Positions 12,840 to 24,254 of a stretch of 64,000 nucleotides of DNA are shown piece after piece. The DNA is taken from the NCBI RefSeq assembly GCF_963678635.1, contig NC_087067.1, positions 18,049,639-18,113,638 on the forward strand, given 5' to 3'. Under the pieces are notes generated by a model, which made no database searches, had not been told where the DNA came from, and saw nothing but the letters and a program-made list of their open reading frames with translations. Source of the DNA: Symsagittifera roscoffensis. Taxonomy: Eukaryota; Xenacoelomorpha; Acoela; Convolutidae. Each line of letters opens with the position of its first letter. Within the stretch, counting starts at the first letter, position 1. The position numbers were made by a program, and so were the translations under genes.

Positions 12840-13770
12840 TCAAAAAGTTTCTAAAAAACAACCCAAAATCGAAAAAACGGCCATAAGACTTTCCAAAATC
12901 CATAACTTTTCCCTCCAAAAAGCAGGTTGTGGCCACTTAAGCAGAAAAAATTCTCAAAACTGGGGTTTTCGATTGAATACAACCTGATAATTGGCACGAT
13001 AGTTTTCGCGTAAAGTCAAAAAGTTTCCAAAAACCTATCAACATTTGAGAACTTTGACTTGTTTGAAGGCCAAAACTTTTTTCTTCAAAAAACTGGGAAT
13101 AGGCACTTATAAAGGGTAGGCTTTCAACAACATATTGTTTTGACTAAACCTATGACATCAGATTTGGCAGAGTAGTTAGCGGGACATCTTAGATTTTGGA
13201 GGGTATTTCTGGAGAGAAGTCACAAACTTAAAAAAAAACGGTCAGAAGCATTTTGATGTTTCCGAGGGCATATCTTTTGGTTTAGAAAAAACGGGCGTAG
13301 TCACAAAATAAAATGAGCTTCCCACAAACCGCTCTTTGAATTGAACCCAATATCTCAGATATGGCAAGGTATTTTACGAAAATATTCAAAAAGTTTGAAA
13401 AAAGGTCAAAAAACCAAAAACTTGATTTACCTAGGGCGATACTTTTCGTATAGAAACTTTGTGAGTGGCCGCTAATGGAGGGAAACTTACCACAACTCGT
13501 AATCTCCAGTGGACCCACAATATCACATTTGAGAGATTAGTGTTTGAGAAAACTCAAAAAGTTCCACTAAACGGTCAAAAATCAAAAATTTGACTATTCC
13601 GAGGGCCAGGTGAAAAAAATTTGGGCGTAACCGCTTATGCATGCGAGCTTTTAAAAATCGTTCTAACTTCTGATTATTGAAACCAAAAACTCAGATTTGA
13701 GACTGGGTAGTTTTCGAGAAAACAAAAACTTAAAAATATTGGTCAAACATTTCCCCAAAAAGTTTTTAAG
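12840..13770. repeat. Degenerate tandem array, ~170-bp unit, about five copies
   Basis: The phrase TTCAAAAAGTTT...GGTCAAAA recurs near 13015, 13212, 13384, 13552 and 13720, so the period is about 168-172 bp. Each unit also carries a CCGAGGGC(C/A) block, a GGGCGT(A/G)... block and an AATATCTCAGATTTG-like block. The units are strongly diverged, so the array is old. No coding content. Confidence 0.65.
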
Positions 13771-14154
13771 GCTGTAGACAGAAGGAGCAGGGACACAGAA
13801 AATAGGCGGTCTTTCGATTGATACGTTTTGTTTTCAAAAAATCAATAGAAGTTTCGGGAAAAACTAAAATTTTTGAACAAAGTGAAAAAAAATCAGAAAC
13901 GAAAAAAAAATGGAATTTCAACAAAGCGAAAAGGTAAACATACAACCACCTTGACAAGTATGAAGAAGAGTATTGAAAATGTTTTGCCTTGAAACGACCA
14001 AAAATTAGGTCATTAAGCCGATAAAAATAGGTCAAAATACTTTGAGCCCAGGAATTTTTTTAGCGAAACAAAAAAAGGTAAAATAAAGTCAAGGCAAGTA
14101 AAATTACAAATTGTTGGAGTAGATCAAACATTAAAAGCAACATTAGGAAAAAAA

Positions 14155-14352
14155 ATGCGCGCATCAAGAAAAACAATTCCAAGCTGTGACAACTAAGCCG
14201 ACAACAGATTAGCAGACAAATAATTGGCCGACAACTTTATTTACACAGAACACCCATTAAAAAAAACAGGTCCTGCTCAGATTCGAACCAAGACCTTTGC
14301 TGTCTCAGGCACATTAGTTACCTCCAGGCTCAGTTGGCCGGGAGCACTAAAA
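14155..14352 (-). repeat. tRNA-like SINE copy B
   Basis: Same organisation as the 5.55-5.73 kb copy on the minus strand: a head with GGTTCGAATCT (around 14280-14290) followed by GTCGGCCAATTATTTG and GTCGGCTTAGTTGTCACA. The head includes CTGGAGGTAACTAATGTGCC. Sequence beyond the head (GCTTATCGCAAGAGTAA near 14450) also resembles text beyond copy A, so the unit may extend further. Confidence 0.6.
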
Positions 14353-14589
14353 AATTTGCATACATTATGAAACAAGATACCACTAGAGATGAGTCCAGAG
14401 AACAAAGTTATTTACGGGAAAAAGTCTAGAACCCGATTACAATAACCTTGCTTATCGCAAGAGTAACAAAAAAAGCGAGAACGTGGCCTTGAAGCAGACC
14501 AACTAAAATCAGCTGACATAGTTTTGATTGTCATAACAAGGCGCATACTCTTGAGTTGAGCTTCCCTAATTTAAACGTAGCCAATCAAA

Positions 14590-15045
14590 TATTGAAAAAG
14601 AGTAATGAACGCAAATAAACATTTAAAAAAACTGACTTTGCTGAAAAAATCACAACTTTCGATTTTTCAAAAAAAAAATAGATGCCCTTCAAGCTCTTTG
14701 AATTTCTAGAACGATTCAGGACCGGCGATTTTTTTATAACATTAATTTGAGAAAACTGGACTAACAGGTAAAGTTTTTATTCCGCTTGAAATCTAAAAAT
14801 TAAATTCCACTTTCGAAACTTGAAATCGTTCACGTTTATTTGCGCCATTTCCACGTTCATATTTGGAGAGTGCTTTTTACTTCACTTTCAGCAGATGAAC
14901 TTCAATTGAACTCAAAAAGTGCATGAATCCTAGCTGCATCAATGTTCTACGGCTTTTTTTCCTGAAAAAAAAAACAAAAAAATCAGCAAGACCTATATAA
15001 GAGTCTTCACTACGTTCATTACTCTTAAACATTTATCTCTCGGTT
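14590..15045. repeat. Dispersed repeat, copy 2
   Basis: Partner of 9430-9875. The clearest shared block is AAGACCTATATAAGAGTC followed by CATTACTCTTA at about 14988-15025. A shorter piece (GACTCTTAAATCACTACGTT CATTACTC) lies near 11870. The origin is unknown. Confidence 0.5.
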
Positions 15046-17099
15046 TCCTTGCATCACTCTATGATTTTCAAAAACATAATTGAAATTAGCAGCAACAACT
15101 GATTGACGCGCCCAATAACACTCGTCACGAATCTATGCGCAGCCGAGTCACGCGGAGCAATCGGGCTCTACATGCCCATGCTGCCATGCTGTGTTTGAAG
15201 CTAGCGTTCTGTTACTAGTTTCTTAACTGTTTTGAGCCAGCAGAAAAAACGGCTAACTGCAAAAAGACCTAGCATCGACTTAGGTTAAATATATTGAAAT
15301 AGGCTACTAGATACTTCTACAAGAACAAGGAGACAGTGGGGCTTTAAATGCATATACAACAGAAAAAAATATATTCTGGGTGCTAACTGGAACAATTGGT
15401 ATTTTAAAACGAAAGTGATTAAATTCAACAAAAATTCAGTGCTAGGTCACTTCGTCCAGTTAACTTTATTTCCTAAAACATGTGACACACAATTTAATGA
15501 CTTATATTCGAACGAAAATGTAAAATATGAAAAGCTGCTTCGTAAACTACGTATTTTGAAAAAAAAGCTGGAGTTTTCTTTTCAAGAGAACCATTTCATT
15601 TAAAAACCTTTACTACATGAAAGAATTTTCCCGTCCAAATCAATCCAGAATATCGTCAAGATATAAAAATCAAAGATTAGTGAAAATCTTAAGCAAAAAA
15701 TGTCCTTGTTTGCTTAAAGCCAATTACTTTAATATAAAAAAAAGATTTTACAGAAACGCGAAGTTATTTTTTCTTCAAGAACACATAAAATTGAATTTAA
15801 AAATTATTCTCTTATCACGATTTAAAACATATTTTAATGCTTTTTGAACCTTTTGTACTTCAACAGCTTTCTAACGAAAGAAAAGGAAAACCAGAATGCC
15901 GAAGCTTAAAAAAATGGTCAGGAAATTTTTCAGCGAAATGGCCAGACGAGTTCGAAAAATAAAATTTCAGGCACCAAAATCACAGCATAGCAAATCGAAA
16001 ATCACAGGCATAAAAAATTACAGCACAGCTGTATTTTCAAGTGCGGCAAACGTTTGATAAGTTTTTGGGTTTGTTAACATTCGATAGGGGCAATTTTGTG
16101 TGCGCTTTGTTTCCAGCTTTTGAAAGAAAAATGCGGAGAGTTAGTAACGATGATTATTTGCATTTTTGAGCCTTATATAATTATTGGGAAGCTTAGATAA
16201 AATTATTTTTCCATCAATATAATTCCAATTTGAGATACCTTTCACTGCTGCGAATATTTTGATTTCATCTGATCGGACATTATTCATCATGCTAGCATGT
16301 TATATTTGGTTATAGTGCATTGGCTTTCTTAAATTAAAAGCCTGAAGTTAAACTGCTCATAAAATTTCACATTCGTTTGTAGATTTGACGCTCAATTTTT
16401 CTTTACTCCTCTTCCCTACAACCATTTTTTTAATGTTAAACTTGTTCGCAATTTATAATCGGGCTTGCAGACTAGTGAGGCTATTCCGAATTTATATTAT
16501 TTTCTTAGCAAACTTAGAAAATTCACTCGTCACAGCTTGCATCTGATGCTTATGTAAGATGGGGAACTGGTTATTCAAATGTCTCACTACGACAACAACA
16601 ACAACAGCAACAACAAAAACACAAGTAGGTCAATCTTCAATCAAAGAGTGAGTGTCACATACAAAATTTTCTGCTTCTGAGAAACTTTTAAAAAAGATTT
16701 TTGGACTTACAGTCACAATTGATGGAACTGATGATTGACAGCTAGGGCAAGTGGGTTGTAGTTGTTGAAAAAAAACAAAGTAATTTACCAATGGGCTCAC
16801 AATAATCAAATATTACTCCACAGTAATAACCACATTTCTTTCGTTCAAAAACAAGATCCATAGGAAGGAAAAAGTCCCAAGACATCAATGATGGCATCAT
16901 GGAACCAAACATTCCGAGGTACAGCTTTTATTTCTCTGTCAAATGGAAACTATGATAGAACACCAAAATGACTGGCCAAATATTAAGTGACGGCAAATAT
17001 ATTACTTACTGTTATCAGCAATACGAGTTCTTCATTCAAAAGCTAGTCCTCATTAATCTGTAATCAATATTATGAAGAAAAAAATGCAGCTCAAAACAA

Positions 17100-17105
17100 T
17101 TTATT
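17100..17105 (-). terminator. Poly(A) signal AATAAA of DENR
   Basis: A canonical AATAAA on the minus strand lies about 45 nt after the DENR stop codon (17150-17152). The spacing and orientation fit a 3' UTR cleavage signal. Confidence 0.6.
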
Positions 17106-17149
17106 GTCATTTCTAAAAAGTATAGCTGTATTAAATTAAATATAAATTT

Positions 17150-17472
17150 TCACAATTCTTCAATAGCATCAGCAGGAATTATTGGCCAAAACTTGGGAAC
17201 ATTTTCGACTAAATAGTCTACGTTATCTCCTTGCAAAATGATAATGTCCTTCTCTAACGTACATCCGGCACCCAGCTTTTTAGCTAGTGTTTTCTTGGCC
17301 TCGTTGACCTTGATATCGAATGTATGGAACCCTGATATCCTAGTTCTTGACCTCTTTCCTTCAACTACAACTTGAATCTCAATCTTCTGTTCCGACTGAG
17401 CAGTCTCTGTTTTCTTGGCTTGTTTTTCTTTCTGAGCTTTTCCGCCTCGCTTCTGTTTCTTCTTTTCGACAT
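17150..17472 (-). CDS. DENR: DENR (density-regulated protein), exon 2: basic linker and SUI1 domain
   Basis: This exon encodes the C-terminal 106 residues of an inferred 188-residue DENR. After the acceptor (TGTGCTAG) two bases complete the Asp codon started by exon 1. A lysine-rich linker follows (KKKQKRGGK, as in the vertebrate protein). Then comes a SUI1/eIF1-like domain over roughly residues 105-183 (ISGFHTFDIKVNEAKK, GAGCTLEKDIIILQGD, WPIIPADAIEEL). DENR pairs with MCTS1 in the cytoplasm to recycle post-termination 40S subunits and promote re-initiation after upstream ORFs. The stop is followed by an AATAAA. The exon is intact, with no stop or shift. The match to DENR is clear in both exons and the phase at the junction agrees. 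The intervening intron is exceptional. Confidence 0.93.
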
Positions 17473-18269
17473 CTAGCACAAAACGGATTCAGTAAATCAT
17501 GAGAGAAACAAAATAAATACAAACAACTTCGTTTCAAGTCAAGGAAAGGATATTTGGTTATACAACAATACTCATCATTACTCAATTATCGGAACCCTAC
17601 CCTCGTAAAACATCGACCCCTGTGTCGGGTGAATGGATCCATCTAGTTTATTGTCGAATAGCACTTATATTTATAACGAATATATGACAGTTGAATTCTT
17701 CTAATTCATAATCGTACAAAACAGTGGGACGTGTAGAGTATAACAAAATTATTTCGAGAAAACTTTCTGCCTTGCATGCAATTTTCAAATAAAAAATGGC
17801 GTTTTCGGGCAATTGTAAAAAAAATATACAACACATTGATCACCTAGGGAAAATTTATAACTGTAGTGTCAGAAAACTACGCCATTTTCATGTTTCAAAT
17901 CATTTTAAAAAATTAACTGAATTTTTGATACAAAAAACTAGCCTGTATTAATTTACTAAAACTTTATGCAAAAATTATTCTTGAAGAAAATTTTTGGCTG
18001 TAAGGAAAGAAAAAAAAACATGTGAACAAATAGATATACAATGGGTTTTCTTGTAAATAAAATAACAATGAAATTTCCAGGAACTGGAGTTCAAAGAAGC
18101 ACTCTATCTGCTCCTCTGAAAATTTCAATCCAAGCCAAGGAATCATTCATGAAAAATTAGGACAAGAAATTTCAAATGAAATTGATTCAAAAACTCCTCC
18201 GGACTTCGATAAACTGTGATGACACCAATCTATTATTCAGACAAGGTTTTTTTTTATCGAACTAGAAGT

Positions 18270-18790
18270 TTTCAGAGCAAATTTTCTACAATCGATGAAA
18301 CTGTAAAATTTTTAAATTGATTCAGAGAGAATTGGTTCGAAAAAATCAGTTAGATATTCAATCGATGAACCTTCGAAATATCTTAATTCATTTCATAAGG
18401 CGATATTTTTCTCAGCAAGCTTCTGAAGCGACGAATTTTTGAAATATTTCAGTTATTTCCCAAGAACAAAAGTATTTTTGCCAGGTGATGAAACTTAGAA
18501 AAATTTCAAGTTATTTCATAGAGTGAATCGGTTTACAAATTTTTTTTTTCTTTTTCAGCAGGCTATTCAATCGACAAAACATTGAAATACTAATCGGTTT
18601 ACAAAATTTTTCAAATAGCTTAACATTTTTCCTGCAATTTATTCAAGCAACGTAACTTTCAAATATTTCAAGTATTTTTTTAGAGCGATCTGGTTCGAGA
18701 AAACTTATTTTTTTTAAGCAAGCTCTTCAAATCAATTCGAGTCAATTCTTTTCATAGAGTGAATCGGCTTGCGATTTTGTTGAAAGATTC
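18270..18790. repeat. Irregular short tandem array (60-85 bp period)
   Basis: Variants of TTCAATCGATGAAACTT...TTGAAATATTTCAAGTTATTTCATAGAGTGAATCGGTT recur about six times (near 18358, 18422, 18484, 18567, 18641 and 18725). Spacing is uneven, and words are shared with the 8.0-8.9 kb region. Non-coding. Confidence 0.55.
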
Positions 18791-19039
18791 GAAAGAGCTT
18801 TCGGAAAGGTAAGTTTTCGCATTGAAATCACAACCCAAAACTACACCTTCGTTCGCATTCAATCACGGCTACAAAATTTTGAATTTTAAATAATTTTTGA
18901 TTTTTTTTTCGAAGTTCATGCCAAGTTTCAGGAATTCCAAGTATCAAAAAACCGCAATTCTAAACTAAACCCCCATTAGCGAGCAAGTAACTCTAACTAA
19001 AACCCCGTTAGCATCCAAGACCGGAATAAAACCACAAAT

Positions 19040-19680
19040 CTAAATTAAACCCACGTTAGCATGCAAGTACGGCTACAGTACCTTGAATTAAAAACTATTT
19101 TGAGTTTTTTAGGTTTGGAAAAATTCCAAAAACCGTCACATTCTTCTAACCTTTGAGAATTTTGGCACTGGAACCACAGCATAAGTTTCAACCCCGTTAG
19201 CATGCAGCCACGGGTACAAAATTTTACATCTAGAATTTTTTAAAAACCTTTTCAGAACTTTATGAAATATAATCAAAAATAGTCCATATATGCTTAAATA
19301 CGCGCTTCTTGAAATCCCATTTTGGGCGTAAAAATTTCGACTCTTAACTTCATTCGCGTTAGCATGCAAAGGGAACAAAATTTTGAATTGAAAATTATAA
19401 TTGATTACCTTTCTAAGTTTTTAAAAACTTTTTGAAAGATTCGTATATTGTCCATATCTTTTTAATTACAAGCTTCTGAAAAGTAAAATTTGGCATGAAG
19501 ATCACTAGCCTATACTTCAACCCCATTAGCATGCACCCGGGTAGAGAATTTTTGATTTAAAATAAATGTTGATTTTTTTTTCTAAGTTTCTAGAATTTTT
19601 GAAAGATTCGTAAAATCATCCATTGGTCCTTAACTACGAGCTTCTTGGAATGTTAGAATCGCAACCTTATAAAACACTCT
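19040..19680. repeat. Degenerate tandem array, ~165-bp unit
   Basis: The words AACCCCGTTAGCATGCA (with variants), then an AAAATTTTGAATT-like block, TTTTTGAAAGATTCGTA and a CGAGCTTCTTG-like block repeat near 19047, 19189, 19351 and 19520. Shorter partial units start near 18967. The period is about 140-170 bp. Confidence 0.55.
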
Positions 19681-21075
19681 CAGTATTATGGAAGCAAGAG
19701 TTCAAGTTTTGTATTGAAATAATGATTTAAAAATGTAATCAATGCAGCGATTCTCATATTTTTAAGACAATCTGTCTATACATTTTACGAAAACAGACCC
19801 TAAATTGAAAATTATCTTGACTTTGGATTAAAAACGCCTCTAGGAAATTCATGCCTTTAGCTCGAACATAGTTTTAAGCGCCTTTTGTTAACCATTGTCC
19901 ACTAAAAAATGTTTAAGTATTGTTTAAGGCTGTTCACCTCTATGGAACAATAGATTAGTCCAAATTTCAAGACGCCAACAAGCCTCGCACACAAACGAAT
20001 GAAAAATTATAATCGCCTTACAAATGCCCCAATATGATGCGACAGAACTGCTATTAGAGCACGCCAATTAACAGATTAAGCGGAAAAAAGCAATAGAAAT
20101 AGTCCTACACCCACGGTATTCGGGTTATTTTAACACCAACATAAACAATGTTTCAAATAACGGAGTATTAAAATGCAAACACGCTTTAAATGTCTGTGAA
20201 GTCATCAACAGAGTAAGACCCAAATAATTCTTCAGCAATTGAAAGGAAAGCTGCTTAGGACAAGACTGAAATTACTGTTTTCGATCAATTTGGTTGTTAA
20301 AAAAGATTTTACGATAAAAAACAAAGCATGTCGTTGCAATAATTTTGCACATCGGAAACTTAACACAGAGGCGGAGCAGGGGTTCACACCACTTGCGATA
20401 CAACAAAAACATGCATCAAAAACTAGCACACATAATCTGCGACGAAACCAGTAAAGTCGAAAATTTGGTAAGCTGCTAAGTCGAAAATTAATAGTTAAAT
20501 TTGCATCGAAACAAAACTTAGAAGCGGTAACAAAACCCAAAAACTTGTGGGCACACACCCATTCAGCCAGCAAACAAATTTCGAAGCATAACTTTTCAAA
20601 AAGTAACCTCTCAATAGACGCAAGCGCATAAAATTGTTTCGCTCATCCAACGGCACAGAGGCCCTTAAACCAATTAGGTATAAACAGAAAAACCTTAAGC
20701 CCAGTAAACAATCATTCCGAACCAGGGTTTGTACAAATAAAACCAACATATAAAACAATGAATGGAACGGGTATATGATTTGCAGAGGCGGCCATAACAT
20801 GTCTGTTGAATGACGAACATGCAGATTTGAAAAAAATATCCGGTGATTCTGTTGAAAAAGTTGTTAGAAAAAAAGCATGTTCCAAAATGGTAACCTCGAA
20901 CGTGAAAATTTCGAGCGTAAAAATTCTCAGCAAATTAATTGACAGAATTTAACAGAATTACAAAAAAATCAGTAAAAATATTTAAAAAATTCAACAACCC
21001 CCGATGGGGCTTTAGAAATGGCCTTCCAAAATTCACACAAAAGCTGAGCCTTCAAGCAGAAGCGGGCTATGAAAA

Positions 21076-21215
21076 AAAGCCGACAAAAACAAACAGAGGG
21101 ACGATAGTCCAAAACAGCAAAAAAAATCTTTTTCAACAAAAAAAAAACGCCTGGATTTGAACCATATGCATTCGTGGTGTTGTTAGTAGCTGGTCACAGG
21201 TATCGATTCGTCTGC
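21076..21215 (-). repeat. tRNA-like SINE-type repeat, copy C
   Basis: On the minus strand there is a tRNA-like head with GGTTCAAATCC (B-box-like, around 21148-21158), preceded by GTGACCAGCTACTAACAACACC and followed by a T-rich segment with GTCGGCTTTTTTTCA. It resembles the heads of SINE copies A and B in order of motifs but is more diverged. An identical copy lies 5,434 bp downstream in the duplicated unit (about 26510-26649). Confidence 0.4.
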
Positions 21216-21553
21216 AGCCTCAACCCGCTTTTGTCGATTCGTCTGACAAACAGTGACTGTGGCGATCCCAGGGTTTGCTAAGAGCTGGAAAACTCCCTAT
21301 TCTAGTCCTGAGTAAACTCCCGTTCTTGGGGAGCAGTTTTGATACGGAGAACCGAGCGAAACTCCCGTGCCCGGTTCTGGCGAACAGTTTTTGATAAGTG
21401 CGGAGAACCAAGAAAAACTCCTAATGTGAGTTGGTTTTCTTTTCTGTTGAACCTACGAAACCCTTCCTGTTCAGATGTTATAATCGAAGCCAGTTAGCGA
21501 CTTCGACAGATTAGTCCCACAGGTCGTCTATTGTAAGTGTTGTTGGTTTGGCC

Positions 21554-22240
21554 GGAGAGTTTAAAAGGTGAGGTACATCATGAGGACTAAAAAACAGTTA
21601 GGACAGATGTTATGGGTGTCTTCATCGATTGTCGATAAATAGCTGTTGAAATGGGTGCTATGTCCGCAGCGCAGTTGAGCAAGAAGGCATCTAGAACGCC
21701 GAGGAAGGCGACATTCTTCCTGTGCCGCATGGTGATTCGTTCGTTTTGCAGTGTTACTGTTTTGCAGTTTTACTGTTTCTATAGATATTAACTTCCGTCC
21801 CGTGAATGTTTTCCAAACCAAACTTGTAGTCTGATGGTGAGATAGATTTATCTTCGTCGAAGTGTCTTATTTCACTATGGTATTTTTCAGCCAGACTCTG
21901 TTTCAATTTTCTGGATTTATAGTTCGAGTGTAGGGTGTGATATTCAGCTCTGTGTGGTTGGTGATCTCCGATTAAGAAATGTTTGCACAGCATTTCATTG
22001 TGTGTTTTGGCTGGCAAGATTTCGATTTCGCAATGAAGATGCTCAATGGGGCTCATTATATTGCAGCCAGTTGCAATTCTTAGAGCAGTATTTTGATGTT
22101 TTTCCATCTGGTATTGCTAAGCGAGGGCGACCAGACTGGAGCAGCATGAATGAGAACACTACAAATGCCTTCGTCGTCTTAAGCAGGTGTGTTAACTCAA
22201 CGCCAAATGCGCTGCATTGCTCATTGAACTTGAAAATATT
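21554..22240 (-). pseudogene. LINE-A: 3' end of a non-LTR retrotransposon pol (jockey/CR1-like), broken
   Basis: Minus-strand translation gives the C-terminal signature of insect/invertebrate LINE pol proteins: HAAPVWSPSLSNTRWK, then after a frameshift QNTALRIATGC, LPAKTHNEMLCKHFL and HPHR-like text. Further on, across another shift, it gives RCLLAQLRCGHS, FNSYL and CPNC, a C-terminal zinc-like motif. At least two frameshifts and stops show it is dead. The RT core is not present. The fragment is repeated at 26988-27674 by the 5.4-kb duplication. It runs in the same direction as DENR. Confidence 0.8.
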
Positions 22241-23585
22241 ATGAAGCAAATTGCAAGACCTTGCAAAATCTTGTAATGGTGTCTACGGAAAAAAGTCAAG
22301 TACCCGGCTTCAAAACCCTCATTACTCGCATGGGTAACAACACCCAGAAAACAATTTAAAATCACAAAATCTCTCTTATAACAAGAAACAAAAGGACGAA
22401 ATCCAGGTCGAAAAAAAACAGTCGTACTTCTAGAACATGCATCCCAGATGAGACCAAATATCTTATTAAGCAACGCCACATAACTTGACTGACTGAAAAT
22501 GCCGACCCCACCATTACCGCCCTTAGTCTCCAATTCTTACTTTCTTTTTTTTATACTGCTGGAGGCCATGAACTGCCTCCAATTTTTTCTGTGTTAGCGC
22601 TGTAAATTTAGTGAAACAACAATCTAAAAGAAAAACTTACAAAAGTCACTGATTGATCCCGTTAGCCAACAGTGGAGTTCGCGAACGTTATACTCTTTCT
22701 ATTCTTATGTCCTATTTTTTGCATGACTCACACACAAGACTGAACACTCATCTCCTTCATTTAAAAAAAAAACAATAACTTAATTTTTGAAGTATCCCAA
22801 AATCATAGGACTCACAATTTCTGAAGCAAACTCTACAATTTATTCATCTACAAGTACAAAACACATCCACAAAATGTTGACTCCGATCCCGCTCAATTTT
22901 GCTTCGGCTAATAACCTAAATATCTACAAAGAGTACCAAATCCTCGCACTATTAATCACCTTTTCAGAAGACCCCAATAAAATTACTGCTCAGTCCTACC
23001 CAGTAGGATCTATAAAGTTAAATCCAACCAAACTTAATTAATTTCAGGGACAACATCCAAATCTTCTGATTTCTGGATTAGATCTACCTACAAAAATATC
23101 TGCTGACCTAGTCCTGATACCTAGAGTCGACTCAACACTTATTAAATAGTTTGTTTTCAGATAAAAATAAATGCTAAGGGGTAGCAGTTTGTGACCCTAG
23201 TATTTGTTCCTACTCTGTTACATTGATTATCGGTGTTTGATGTTCTGGGCATCTCACTTTGTGGACACTGTCAACTACCAAAAACATCATTTTGTGGCAC
23301 GATCTCATAAATAATACCTTTACTACACATCCTTCCAACGACTTCAAACCCCTGAAAATTCACGGACTAATCAGCACTTCCGTCCAACTAATCAACACTT
23401 CCGTCCAATTTTTCTGTAGTAGAGAGTGTGTTTAGTGAAGTTGATAACTGGAACGTCAAGCGTTCTCGAATCTTCGAAGGAACAATTGTAAGTCGCTTTA
23501 TCTTTCTTGCAGTAAGAATAATCCCTTAGGCATTAGAGGGATTAGAGTCCCTTAGGCATTAGAGGGATCATTGAGTTAGACAAAA

Positions 23586-24122
23586 ATGAGCTTCATGAGT
23601 GCAATGCAGCCAACTCAAGAAAATACTTTGAAGATCATCTTAACAACAAGCAAAAAAAAAACAAAATCAAAACCAAACACAGATAAAAAAAACATCGAAG
23701 AGGACATGAAAGAACTCGCCAAAACAGTCATGGAAACCAAAAATCTACTTGTGAAATCTGACAGCAACGAAAAGAAGAAACAACCTCGTGTGCATGAGGC
23801 GAGTATAAAAGATGGCATCCGCATAAGACGCATAGTTGAATCTGAAGACAGAGATCCACGCAAACGACAGGAATATGATATGATAAAAGAAAAAGAAGTG
23901 CTTGATCATATCGGAGTAGAAAAGGAAATCAGCGGCCTGATAAGAATCGGGAAAACACAAGACAAAAACAGAACGATCATACTGAAGGTACCAAGCCAAT
24001 GGAAGAAGAGAACACTCTTGGCAACAGCAGCACGTCTGAAGAATTACCACCCACCTGTGTTCGTAAGCGAACAATTAACAAAAGGTGAAGCTAAAATGGA
24101 TAACAACGCCTTGATGAGATGA
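23586..24122 (+). CDS. LINE-B ORF1 (copy in duplication unit 1)
   Basis: A 178-codon ATG-initiated frame. Residues 1-110 are Lys/Glu-rich and helical, a probable coiled coil. Residues about 112-170 (GLIRIGKTQDKNRTIILKVP, VFVSEQLTKGEAK) match the C-terminal RNA-binding part of ORF1 proteins of L2/CR1-type LINEs. The frame is intact, unlike the downstream endonuclease and RT. A small direct repeat (CCCTTAGGCATTAGAGGGAT, twice) sits just upstream at 23520-23570. An identical copy is at 29020. Confidence 0.7.
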   Translation: MSFMSAMQPTQENTLKIILTTSKKKTKSKPNTDKKNIEEDMKELAKTVMETKNLLVKSDSNEKKKQPRVHEASIKDGIRIRRIVESEDRDPRKRQEYDMIKEKEVLDHIGVEKEISGLIRIGKTQDKNRTIILKVPSQWKKRTLLATAARLKNYHPPVFVSEQLTKGEAKMDNNALMR

Positions 24123-24254
24123 AGTCAGCTAAATGATGCTGAGAGTCACGAAAAACACAACCTTGGAGTTCGCGACGAAAAGCTATATCTACTAAAAGAA
24201 GGACTTTGAACTATTTTAAATGAAGATAAAAAATCCGATTGACTCTCAATTGGG

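Larger units (their letters stand above)
3221..17149. other. Gene-poor, repeat-rich AT-rich intergenic region
   Basis: Roughly 14 kb with no coding sequence I can support. Open frames are short (up to about 100 codons), have biased AT-rich composition and no domain. The structure that can be seen is repetitive: an inverted repeat near 4 kb, a hAT MITE, tRNA-like SINE copies, local tandem duplications, dispersed repeats shared between 9.4 and 14.6 kb, and a ~170-bp tandem array near 13 kb. These are listed separately. Confidence 0.6.

Noticed and set aside
16588..16617. CAA-rich microsatellite as coding poly-Gln
   Set aside because: Short simple repeat in non-coding context with stops nearby.
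20495..20933. Minus-strand frames of 73-101 codons, repeated at 25929-26367
   Set aside because: They recur only because of the 5.4-kb duplication; hydrophobic AT-rich translations without family features.
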